A stretch of 7,897 bases of DNA from a candidate division TA06 bacterium. GTDB taxonomy: Bacteria; Hydrothermota; DG-26; E44-bin18; JADFOU01. The position numbers were made by a program, and so were the translations under genes. This document shows, one piece after another, positions 1 to 6,482 of the stretch. The stretch covers positions 1 through 7,897 of the forward strand of contig JADFOU010000087.1 in NCBI GenBank assembly GCA_022562655.1, written 5' to 3'. Position 1 is the first letter of the stretch, and each line of letters opens with the position of its first letter. The notes beneath the pieces were generated by a model. It was not told where the DNA came from. It saw nothing but the letters and a program-made list of their open reading frames with translations, and ran no database searches.

Positions 1-112
1 AATTTGTTTCTTCTGTCCCTCCAGAAGGGAGAGAATGTAAAGTCCTTCGTTCCTGTTAACTCCGGGGAGAACGAACTCACCCATTTATGACCGAAATCTA
101 CCCATCAGCACC
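1..112. other. Left-edge region without a supported gene
   Basis: Two small inverted repeats lie downstream of the peptidase stop. TTCGTTC (46-52) pairs with GAACGAA (69-75) across 16 bases. CTTCTG (10-15) pairs with CAGAAG (22-27), a stem that competes with TCCCT (16-20) pairing with AGGGA (26-30). None is followed by a T run on the minus strand, so a terminator is not established. A minus-strand frame from an ATG at 84 is open for 28 codons to the edge (MGEFVLPGVNRNEG...). A plus-strand frame entering from the edge is open to a TGA at 88-90. With so few codons neither is distinguishable from chance, and neither has a clear ribosome-binding site or recognised motif. Confidence 0.3.
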
Positions 113-1975
113 TCAATCGACTTCCTCATAGCGGCCACCCAAATGTTTGGCGAGAAACTTTTCCGCGGCCGCGTAAAACTTGAGACGGTTCTCTGGTTTG
201 GCTAATCCGTGACCCTCATCGGGAAAGAGCAGATACTCGTATTCGATCCCCTTCTTCTTCATCGCCTCCACAATCTGCTCGGATTCCGCCTGTTTGACAC
301 GAGGGTCGTTTGCCCCTTGAGCAATCAAAATAGGAATCTGGATTTGATCCACCTTGAAAAGGGGGGAGCGAGATTTCAGGAATTCTTCCTCCGTTTCCGG
401 ATTGCCGATTCTCTCGTATAAAAGGGAACGAAACGTTGACCAGTAAGGGGGGATCGATTGAATAAAAGAGATCAAGTTGCTGACGCCAACCATATCCACC
501 GCACAGCAAAATAGGTCGGGAGTAAAAGTGGCTCCAACCAATGCGGCATACCCACCGTAGGAACCGCCATAGATCGCAATCTTCTTTGGATCAGCAATCC
601 CCTTGTCAGTGGCCCAGTTGACGGCATCCACCAGATCATCGTGCATTTTACCACCCCACTCCTTGTCTCCAGCATTTAAAAAATCCTTGCCATAACCGGT
701 GGACCCCCGGTAATTCACCTGCAGACAGACATAACCGCGGTTGGCGATCCACTGAGCTTCTGGATCATACCCCCAGGTATCCCGGACCCAGGGACCTCCA
801 TGAACGTTCAATACCAAGGGAAGGTTTTTTTTCTCTTTCCCATTTGGATAGGTGACATACCCATGAATCGTCAATCCATCTCGTGAAGGAAAGGAGATCG
901 GTTCGATGGATGCTAAGGTATAATTGTTCAGATCGGGTTTATGGTCAAAAAGGAAAGTCCCTTTCTGCTTTTTCCGGTCAAAGGCAAAATAGGGCACGGG
1001 TCCATTGTCCGTAGTGAACCCCACCAGCCAAGTCTCATCGGAATCATCCCGGTTGCAAATGAAAAAGTCTCCTGGGTGGAGATTTGCAATCGCATTGAAA
1101 TCATCTTGTATGGACTCATCCAACACAACCCATTCCTTTCGTGCTTTTGTGAAAGACACAGCCTGGACTTCGTATCGATCCGGATGGATCATCACATGAC
1201 CCACATCATATTGTGGGTCTTCAGCGATCACTTCCAGTTTCCCCGTGGAAATTTCCATCTTGACCAAGCGACCTGTATTGGCATTTCGAGAATCAACCAG
1301 ATAGAGAGCGTCACCCCCTTTGGAAAAACTGACCGGTTGGCTGGTGAGAGAGTCCTGCGAATTCCATGTAAGCAGTTTTTTCCAATCGGCGTTATCGTTT
1401 TTACGAATCACAAGATCGAATCCACCATCGGATTTCGCAGCCATCGCCCCACGCACCTTAAAATTGGCGTCTGGCACCCAACCGGTAAAATTGCCTGGAT
1501 TCTTGGCGACCTGTTGGAGTTCACCGGAAGTTAGATCAAGGTGATAGACATCGTGGAGTTTTGGATCTTCTTTGTTCATTGCGATGAGCAGTTCATTCGG
1601 AAAGTGCTTGCTACGGTCGACAATCTGGACCTGCACATTTTCGAAAGGGGTCAAATCCTTAATCTCATGAGTATCCAGATTCACCCCATACAAACGCCAG
1701 TTTTCATTTCCATCAACATCTTGAAGATACAGGATGTGTTTATTGTCTTGTGCCCAGAAATAATGTCTTATCCCACGATTGTCATCTCGGGTAATAACCC
1801 GATCATCCTCAGCACCGACCGTTTTCAACCAGACGTTCAACACATTCTTGACCGGGGCGAGGTAAGCCATCTTCTTCCCATTGGGTGAGATTTGGGGATC
1901 GGCTTTAACCGGATTTCCGAAGAGGACCTCTCTGGGAATGAGGTCAGGCTCGGAGGAAATATTTGTTTGTTTCAT
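113..1975 (-). CDS. S9-family serine peptidase (prolyl oligopeptidase / acylaminoacyl-peptidase-like)
   Basis: This 620-residue protein has the two-domain layout of the S9 family. Residues of about 25-350 form a beta-propeller with WD/PD40-like strands (PQISPNGKKMAYLAP, HYFWAQDNKHILYL). An alpha/beta hydrolase domain runs from about 360 to 612. The nucleophile is Ser472 in YGGSYGGYAA, the acid is Asp557 in QGANDPRV, and the base is His589 in DEGHGL. NVHGGPW (390-396) and NYRGSTGYG (421-429) supply the oxyanion-hole region. There is no signal peptide, so it should act in the cytoplasm on short peptides or N-acylated peptides. It is the last gene of the co-directional cluster, 42 bases after the acyl-CoA synthetase gene, and has no obvious link to lipid metabolism. 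The ATG at 1975 is the natural start, with only a weak GAG ahead of it. Distinguishing S9A, S9B and S9C needs a tree; the pattern resembles S9C most. Confidence 0.93.
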   Translation of the reverse strand: MKQTNISSEPDLIPREVLFGNPVKADPQISPNGKKMAYLAPVKNVLNVWLKTVGAEDDRVITRDDNRGIRHYFWAQDNKHILYLQDVDGNENWRLYGVNLDTHEIKDLTPFENVQVQIVDRSKHFPNELLIAMNKEDPKLHDVYHLDLTSGELQQVAKNPGNFTGWVPDANFKVRGAMAAKSDGGFDLVIRKNDNADWKKLLTWNSQDSLTSQPVSFSKGGDALYLVDSRNANTGRLVKMEISTGKLEVIAEDPQYDVGHVMIHPDRYEVQAVSFTKARKEWVVLDESIQDDFNAIANLHPGDFFICNRDDSDETWLVGFTTDNGPVPYFAFDRKKQKGTFLFDHKPDLNNYTLASIEPISFPSRDGLTIHGYVTYPNGKEKKNLPLVLNVHGGPWVRDTWGYDPEAQWIANRGYVCLQVNYRGSTGYGKDFLNAGDKEWGGKMHDDLVDAVNWATDKGIADPKKIAIYGGSYGGYAALVGATFTPDLFCCAVDMVGVSNLISFIQSIPPYWSTFRSLLYERIGNPETEEEFLKSRSPLFKVDQIQIPILIAQGANDPRVKQAESEQIVEAMKKKGIEYEYLLFPDEGHGLAKPENRLKFYAAAEKFLAKHLGGRYEEVD

Positions 1976-1980
1976 TATTC

Positions 1981-1994
1981 ACTCGAAAACGAGT
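1981..1994 (-). promoter_or_regulatory. Small hairpin over the S9 peptidase ribosome-binding site
   Basis: ACTCG (1981-1985) and CGAGT (1990-1994) form a perfect 5-bp stem with a 4-base loop. On the minus strand the 3' arm contains GAG, the only Shine-Dalgarno-like sequence, located about 6 bases before the ATG at 1975. A closed hairpin would mask it. The stem is short and the effect is an inference. Confidence 0.35.
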
Positions 1995-2017
1995 TTCCAA
2001 TTTCAAATTTCTAATTC
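1990..2017. repeat. Four tandem 7-base units between acyl-CoA synthetase and S9 peptidase genes
   Basis: On the minus strand the gap reads as four contiguous 7-base units, GAATTAG, AAATTTG, AAATTGG and AAACTCG (2017 down to 1990). They are degenerate copies of an AAATTxG consensus. The tract fills most of the 42-base gap. Its period matches the tract at 6437-6477 but the unit differs. Confidence 0.5.
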
Positions 2018-3709
2018 TTATCTCTTCTGAATCATAAACCTCTTGATCTTCCTTGTCGATGTCTTGGGAAATTCTTCCTTCCGGATCTCAAAATCCTTCA
2101 CCCGTTTGAAATCGGCAAGTTTATCGCAGTGCTTTTTGATCTCCGCATCAATAATTCTAATAACTTCTTCGTCCTTCGTGTTTCCCTTTTCCAGTTCTTC
2201 ATAATTGGGATAGATTATAGCGTGAACTTCTTCCCTTTTTGTCTCGGGATTGGACTTTCCATAGACCATCACCTCAGCGATATATGGACTTCTCAGGAGT
2301 TCCTCCTCCACCTCTTCAGGATAGACATTCTTTCCTGCCTTCGTCACAATAACATTCTTGGAGCGACCAGCGATATAAAAATACCCATCCCGATCTTGCC
2401 AGCCTAAGTCCCCAGTGTAAAGCCAACCCTCTCGAAGGACCTCTTTGCTTTTGTCCGGATCTTCATAATATCCCTCCATTATATTCGGGCCTCGGGCGAT
2501 GATCTCCCCAACCCCTTTTTCATCTGGATTGGCAATTTTGACCTCGACACCAGGAAGGGCTTTTCCAATGGAGGCCATCTTACCTTTTTTTTCAGGATTG
2601 AGGGTAAGGGCGGGTGAGGATTCACTGAGACCATAGCCCTGAATGAAGGAAATGCCGAGGGTCTCAAACCCTTTGCCGACCTCTGGAGAGAGGGGGGCAC
2701 CTGCGCAGAACATAAGACGGATAGAGGTAAGACCTGCCTTCTTCCGGAGGCTCTTAAAGAGTCTTTTTCCTGTATTCAGACCCAGGAGCCCTTTCATCCC
2801 TCTTGTGATTCCCCAGAGGGTCCTGAAAAGACCCCGAGTCAATGGAGGTTTTTCTTGCACAGCACGGAAGAGACCTTCAAGCATCTTTTCAAAAAGAAGG
2901 GGAACTCCCAGCATCACGGTGACGCCGGTCTCGGAGATGCCCTCCATAATCTCCCTGGATTTCAGACTCTGTGCATAGGTGATGGTAGCACCCTTCGAGA
3001 GAGGGACTAAAAAACCACAGGTTGCTTCGAAGACATGATGGAGAGGAAGAAGAGAGATAAAAGTGTCCTTTTCATCAAAATAGATTGCTTCCTGAAGGGC
3101 CTTCACATTGGAGACTATATTCCGATGGCTGAGCATCACCCCTTTGGACTTCCCTGTAGTCCCGGAGGTGAAGATCAGTACAGCAAGATCCTTTTCATCC
3201 ACCGGAGTCTTCACTGGCGAAGGAGGACGGGTCAATTGAGAGAGGGAGAGTATTTCAGCCTCTGTTATAGAAGAAGAAAGAACTCCGACTGGGGCTTCCT
3301 CTTCCAGAGAGATCAATTTTTGGAAGGATGGGAGGCTCTTTGTAATTTCTTGAATATTAAGAAGAAACAAGGATGAACTGAAGCAGAATTTGACCTTCGC
3401 GGTCTCCAGAATCGATTGGAGTTCACCGGGTTTCAATTGTGGGTCTAAGGGGACGACCACCCCACCCCCTTTCAAGATCCCCAGATAGGCCATGGCCCAT
3501 TCGGGCCGGTTTTCAGAGATCACCCCGACCCGGTCCCCCTTTTCCATTCCGAGAGAGAGAAGACCGCCTGAAATCAGGTCTACCTTCTCTCTCAGATCTC
3601 TGTAGGAGACCTTCTCATAAGCCTCCCCTCTCTTTCTTTTGATCTGAAGGGCGGTCTTTTCCTGATATCGGCCACCGCTTTCCTCAATGCAATCTGGAAT
3701 GATATTCAT
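2018..3709 (-). CDS. Long-chain acyl-CoA synthetase (AMP-binding, FadD-like)
   Basis: This 563-residue adenylate-forming enzyme is predicted to activate fatty or related carboxylic acids with ATP and CoA in the cytoplasm. The ATP-binding loop is TSGTTGKSKG (181-190), A4 is around LPLHHVFE (221-228), A5 is GYGLSES (358-364), A7 is YTGD with Asp434, and A8 is GRSKNVIVTKAGKNVYPEEVE-like (448-468). The A10 lysine is Lys554 in PKTSTRKIKR, where the usual glycine before the lysine is arginine. The lipid-type insertion around 280-330 is rich in basic residues, as in long-chain enzymes. The length and the N-terminal IEESGGRYQEKTAL agree with the ATG at 3709, but no Shine-Dalgarno is visible before it; translation may depend on the upstream hydrolase, whose stop is 20 bases away. 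It could equally activate aryl or branched acids, because the substrate pocket is not readable by eye. Confidence 0.92.
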   Translation of the reverse strand: MNIIPDCIEESGGRYQEKTALQIKRKRGEAYEKVSYRDLREKVDLISGGLLSLGMEKGDRVGVISENRPEWAMAYLGILKGGGVVVPLDPQLKPGELQSILETAKVKFCFSSSLFLLNIQEITKSLPSFQKLISLEEEAPVGVLSSSITEAEILSLSQLTRPPSPVKTPVDEKDLAVLIFTSGTTGKSKGVMLSHRNIVSNVKALQEAIYFDEKDTFISLLPLHHVFEATCGFLVPLSKGATITYAQSLKSREIMEGISETGVTVMLGVPLLFEKMLEGLFRAVQEKPPLTRGLFRTLWGITRGMKGLLGLNTGKRLFKSLRKKAGLTSIRLMFCAGAPLSPEVGKGFETLGISFIQGYGLSESSPALTLNPEKKGKMASIGKALPGVEVKIANPDEKGVGEIIARGPNIMEGYYEDPDKSKEVLREGWLYTGDLGWQDRDGYFYIAGRSKNVIVTKAGKNVYPEEVEEELLRSPYIAEVMVYGKSNPETKREEVHAIIYPNYEELEKGNTKDEEVIRIIDAEIKKHCDKLADFKRVKDFEIRKEEFPKTSTRKIKRFMIQKR

Positions 3710-3713
3710 AGTG

Positions 3714-3734
3714 AATTTATAAATTTGTATTATA
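3714..3734 (-). promoter_or_regulatory. AT palindrome with adjacent TATAAT, possible internal promoter
   Basis: The gap before the acyl-CoA synthetase gene holds the perfect 12-bp palindrome AATTTATAAATT (3714-3725). Next to it on the minus strand is an exact TATAAT (3729-3734) overlapping the hydrolase stop codon. No good -35 hexamer lies 16-18 bases upstream; TCGACA at 3747-3752 is only 12 bases away. If TATAAT is used, the transcript would start about a dozen bases before the ATG. Confidence 0.3.
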
Positions 3735-4641
3735 GTTTAAGTTCCCTGTCGAAAAATGCAACCACTCGACTAATGTATTCTTCTGGTTCAGATTGATAAG
3801 CATCTACATGTCCAACACCTGGTAACAGCCAAACTTCGTTACCAGGCTGATTTGCTTTCAATACGAATAGTCGTTTTGCATGTTCTACTGGTACAAGAGA
3901 ATCAGCTTCCCCATGAATGATAAAGATATGTCTGTCCAACATTCTGGAAACGGATTCTACTGGCTTGACCGAATTGAGATTGATACCATACAATACACGT
4001 AACATTCTCAGAATACCAAATGTAAAAATCGGTGGTAGTCCGCTTTCCCTGGGGACTTGCACTTCAAGAATATCCACCAGATCGGCATAACCACTTTCCA
4101 TGACAACGGCTTTGATCTCCGGTGTCATACCCGCAGTAATCATTGTTGTAGCAGCGCCCATGGACCATCCGATGACCCCGATTTGATCTGGACGAAATCC
4201 CCGGGAGAGAACATACTCGACTGCACCTTTTAAATCACGGTGTTCAAAATAGCCGAGGGAGAATCTTTTCCCCTGTGATTCACCATACCCACGTAAATCA
4301 AACATAACGATGTTGAATCCATTGTTGACCAATGCAGCTGCAATATCGAGCATCCCTATTTCAGGATTTGCCCGGTGGTAACTCTTACCATGAACGAAAA
4401 GAATAACCCGGTTGCTGGCAGGCGACGGAATAAACCAACCTTTGAGCTGAAGAGAGTCCTGATCACTGAGAAAAGAGATATTCTCAAAGGCTAGGCCGAA
4501 GCTCTTGGGTGTAGAGGTAAGTGGCTTGCGTTCAGTCTGAGTTAGACTTGAGGCCATATAGCCAGATAGACCAAAATAGACCGCAGTTATTAAAACAAAA
4601 ACTGAGAGTGCAATTTTCCTCCAGCGTGCTCCTGAAAACAC
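3730..4641 (-). CDS. Membrane-anchored alpha/beta hydrolase (lipase/esterase-like, serine hydrolase)
   Basis: This is a 303-residue alpha/beta hydrolase preceded by one N-terminal hydrophobic segment (about 10-31, after RWRK), so it is probably a signal anchor with the catalytic domain outside the cytoplasmic membrane. The oxyanion-side motif is FVHGKSYH (82-89). The block FDLRGYGES (114-122) is typical of BEM46/ABHD-like and lysophospholipase-like members. The nucleophile elbow is GWSMGAA with Ser160, the acid is Asp247 in HGEADSLVP, and the base is His278 in GVGHVDAY. The triad is complete. The natural substrate cannot be named; an acyl ester or lipid is a reasonable guess from the neighbouring acyl-CoA synthetase and acyltransferase genes. 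It starts with GTG and lies 43 bases after the acyltransferase gene. Several stretches are AT-richer than the thiolase gene, for example 24 G+C in the 60 bases 3901-3960. That is suggestive of separate origin, not proof. Confidence 0.9.
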   Translation of the reverse strand: MFSGARWRKIALSVFVLITAVYFGLSGYMASSLTQTERKPLTSTPKSFGLAFENISFLSDQDSLQLKGWFIPSPASNRVILFVHGKSYHRANPEIGMLDIAAALVNNGFNIVMFDLRGYGESQGKRFSLGYFEHRDLKGAVEYVLSRGFRPDQIGVIGWSMGAATTMITAGMTPEIKAVVMESGYADLVDILEVQVPRESGLPPIFTFGILRMLRVLYGINLNSVKPVESVSRMLDRHIFIIHGEADSLVPVEHAKRLFVLKANQPGNEVWLLPGVGHVDAYQSEPEEYISRVVAFFDRELKL

Positions 4642-4647
4642 AATTTA

Positions 4648-4653
4648 CTCCTT
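4648..4653 (-). promoter_or_regulatory. Shine-Dalgarno supporting a GTG start for the alpha/beta hydrolase
   Basis: The minus strand reads AAGGAG followed by TAAATT and GTG at 4641-4639. The 6-base spacer and the correct reading frame make the GTG the likely initiation codon. Confidence 0.75.
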
Positions 4654-4684
4654 TTTAACGAAGTTTTCGGTCACCGATAAGAAA

Positions 4685-5950
4685 TTATGGAGAAAGCTTT
4701 TCCAACGGCACGGTGAACCGCCCCATCTCGTTCAACATCTTCTTGACCCTGGATTCAAGTTGTGTGGTTGCGAATTCAATGGTATTACGCTTTTCTTTTT
4801 TAAAGCGATCGAAGTAATCAGCAAGGTTAACGGGTTCACCAATACGAATGAGAGCCTTGCGAGGACCTTGTTTCCGTCTCTTACCCAGGACTTCCCTTTC
4901 TAATTGACCGATCGTGTCCAGAAATCGCTCCACGCTCAGCGTCTCCCGTACATATCCATCATACGTGGCGATGAAGCGCAGGACTCGGGACAAGTCATCA
5001 TAGAAAGGTTTAACCTGTTCCTGACGCTGATGGTGGAGATCGATCTTGTAATCCGGGCCTTGCGGTTCTTCATGAACGATCTGGTCTACAGTATTGATCA
5101 GTGTACGAATGCGGTCGGCTAACGGCTGGTCGGGTTTAAGATTGACGCCAATCCCAGTGGCAATACGATTAACCAGAAGTTCCTTAATATTCTGTATCCG
5201 CGTGTTCAAGTTTGCATCCGGTTTTGGTCGCACTCCATACTCAGACTCAGCGGAAGCCAGGACTGCTTCTCCTACTTTACGCAACTGTTCGTACAGGGAG
5301 AGATGACCCAGGGACAAACCGAGACTTCGCTGGAGCATTGTGAGAGAATGGGTAATCTCCTTTTGCATGTTGCGGACGTAAATGTATTTAATACTAACAG
5401 GCACGAGATACAACGGCGGTGGTGGACCCTTCTTCGCCAATTCTTCCAGCGCCCAAAACCCGAATAGCGCAACCCCCCCGTGAAAGGGCATCACTGTGTC
5501 GTTCTGCCAGCAGGTCAGGCCTTCAGGGAACATGACGAGTTTACGCTTCCCTCTTGTAAGAAGGTCAACAGTCGTGCGGAATGATTCGCGGTCATTGGTT
5601 CCTCGCATCACCGAGTACACCCCGCACCGCTGCAGGAGCCATGCAAGGGATGCACGGTCAAAGAGTTCCCTGGCAGCAAGATAGTTGAACTCTTCGCCAA
5701 ATAACTTCGAAAACTGAAACATCACTACAGGATCCCAGTGAGTCGGGTGGTTCGGTGTGAGAACTACCCGCTGTCCTTCCAACTGACGCAGACGCACTAG
5801 GTCGTCTTCTTCGACCTGAACCGTCTTGATTTTCAACATTGTCCTCATGATGAGCGGGAGCATGCTGTAGGCGAGGGTGAGGACGAGGTGATTGTCTTTT
5901 GGGGGTTTAAAATCAACCCCTCTTTTGTTTCGTCGCAGATTTAATTCCAT
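4685..5950 (-). CDS. PlsC-like 1-acylglycerol-3-phosphate acyltransferase family protein with extended C-terminal region
   Basis: It is predicted to transfer an acyl group to a lysophospholipid-type acceptor at the inner face of the membrane. From the ATG at 5950 it has 421 residues, long against about 240 for housekeeping PlsC. Motif I is NHPTHWD (His68-x4-Asp73), motif II is GVYSVMR (to Arg116), motif III is FPEG (141-144) and motif IV is LVPVSIKY (182-189). After the acyltransferase core, about 190-360 is predicted mostly helical and contains the element GV-x2-KPD-x2-L-x2-RI twice (239-252 and 268-281). A beta-strand-like LIRIGEPVNLADYF near 367-380 returns to the PlsC fold. A GTG at 5998 is in frame but would overlap the DUF35 gene by 44 bases and add 16 residues with no visible family signal. 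The ATG, four bases after the DUF35 stop, fits translational coupling, although no strong Shine-Dalgarno precedes it. Acceptor specificity is unknown. Confidence 0.88.
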   Translation of the reverse strand: MELNLRRNKRGVDFKPPKDNHLVLTLAYSMLPLIMRTMLKIKTVQVEEDDLVRLRQLEGQRVVLTPNHPTHWDPVVMFQFSKLFGEEFNYLAARELFDRASLAWLLQRCGVYSVMRGTNDRESFRTTVDLLTRGKRKLVMFPEGLTCWQNDTVMPFHGGVALFGFWALEELAKKGPPPPLYLVPVSIKYIYVRNMQKEITHSLTMLQRSLGLSLGHLSLYEQLRKVGEAVLASAESEYGVRPKPDANLNTRIQNIKELLVNRIATGIGVNLKPDQPLADRIRTLINTVDQIVHEEPQGPDYKIDLHHQRQEQVKPFYDDLSRVLRFIATYDGYVRETLSVERFLDTIGQLEREVLGKRRKQGPRKALIRIGEPVNLADYFDRFKKEKRNTIEFATTQLESRVKKMLNEMGRFTVPLEKLSP

Positions 5951-5954
5951 TTCT

Positions 5955-6347
5955 TTATGCAGGAACGCATTTGTATCCGTAACAAAGAATGCCGGCACTC
6001 CCTTCTTGCAAGATCTTCCGGAACTCTATCCGAACGGGCATCCCGACCTTGATTTTGTCCAGTTCACAGTCCACAATCTGTGTGGTGATCCGTACCCCGT
6101 CTTTCAATTCGACAATACCGATGGCATAGGGAGCCTCATCGGCAAAGGGGGTGGGAGGAACCCGGATCACGGTATAAGTGATCACCTTCCCCTCATCGGA
6201 GAGTTTCACCGTCTCAAACTCCCTCCCTTTGCATTTGGCACAGATGAGCCTCGGGGGAAAGAAGATCTCGCCACACTTCTTACATTTCCCCGCCTCCAAC
6301 CGATACCGCTGGGGAATCTCCCTCGCATACCGCTGAGCTGTAAGCAT
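5955..6347 (-). CDS. DUF35 zinc-ribbon / OB-fold protein (thiolase partner)
   Basis: This is a 130-residue protein with the classic two-part DUF35 layout. Residues 1-18 form a short N-terminal helix (REIPQRYRLE). A rubredoxin-like zinc ribbon follows with CKKC (Cys22, Cys25) and CAKC (Cys36, Cys39), spaced CxxC-x10-CxxC. An OB-fold covers roughly 45-115, with GKVITYTVIRVPP and the VGMPVRIEF strand that is characteristic of the family. Family members are non-catalytic or CoA-binding partners: in the archaeal thiolase complex a DUF35 protein bridges thiolase and HMG-CoA synthase, and in sterol degradation a DUF35 domain supports a thiolase-like aldolase. Lying directly after the thiolase gene, this one most likely binds that enzyme and its CoA substrate. 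Two more cysteines near the C terminus (Cys122, Cys127) have no assigned role. Its stop lies four bases before the next gene's preferred start. Confidence 0.92.
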   Translation of the reverse strand: MLTAQRYAREIPQRYRLEAGKCKKCGEIFFPPRLICAKCKGREFETVKLSDEGKVITYTVIRVPPTPFADEAPYAIGIVELKDGVRITTQIVDCELDKIKVGMPVRIEFRKILQEGSAGILCYGYKCVPA

Positions 6348-6352
6348 TTTAA

Positions 6353-6359
6353 CCTCCGG
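6353..6359 (-). promoter_or_regulatory. Shine-Dalgarno of the DUF35 gene
   Basis: The minus strand reads CCGGAGG followed by TTAAA and then the ATG at 6347, giving a 5-base spacer. It supports this ATG as the start. Confidence 0.75.
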
Positions 6360-6373
6360 AAATTCAGTGATTT

Positions 6374-6477
6374 GTTATTAGTAATTGGTAATTTGTCAAT
6401 GAAATCTGAGATGAAAATATGATTTTTTAAATTTCTATTTACCAATTACCATTACCATTTACCAGTTACCAATAACC
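6374..6477. repeat. Inverted 7-bp-period repeat tract between thiolase and DUF35 genes
   Basis: On the minus strand six contiguous units run through 6437-6477: GGTTATT, GGTAACT, GGTAAAT, GGTAAT, GGTAATT and GGTAAAT, that is period 7 with one 6-base unit. The same motif in the opposite orientation occupies 6374-6393. The arms 6374-6391 and 6459-6476 match as an inverted repeat at 16 of 18 positions; in minus-strand RNA one mismatch becomes a G-U pair. A second, perfect 11-bp register pairs 6381-6391 with 6439-6449. The transcript could therefore form a long AU-rich hairpin just before the DUF35 ribosome-binding site. It may be a dispersed intergenic repeat, a small non-autonomous element remnant or an mRNA-processing signal; no target-site duplication is obvious. 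Confidence 0.7.
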
Positions 6478-6482
6478 AGCAG

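Noticed and set aside
1..90. Partial genes at the left edge on either strand
   Set aside because: Frames of fewer than 30 codons are open in several phases, which is expected by chance, and no motif or clear ribosome-binding site was seen.
941..1534. Plus-strand open frame of 197 codons inside the peptidase gene
   Set aside because: It is antisense to a gene with an intact S9 triad, shows no recognisable motif, and has no Shine-Dalgarno; it is a shadow frame.
5892..6422. Plus-strand open frame of 176 codons across the DUF35 gene
   Set aside because: It mirrors the DUF35 and acyltransferase coding sequence, and the minus-strand zinc-ribbon and OB-fold pattern is clear. No independent support.
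6437..6477. Tandem GGTAAxT units as a CRISPR array or plasmid iterons
   Set aside because: The units are 7 bases with no spacers and no cas, rep or DnaA-box context, so it is neither.
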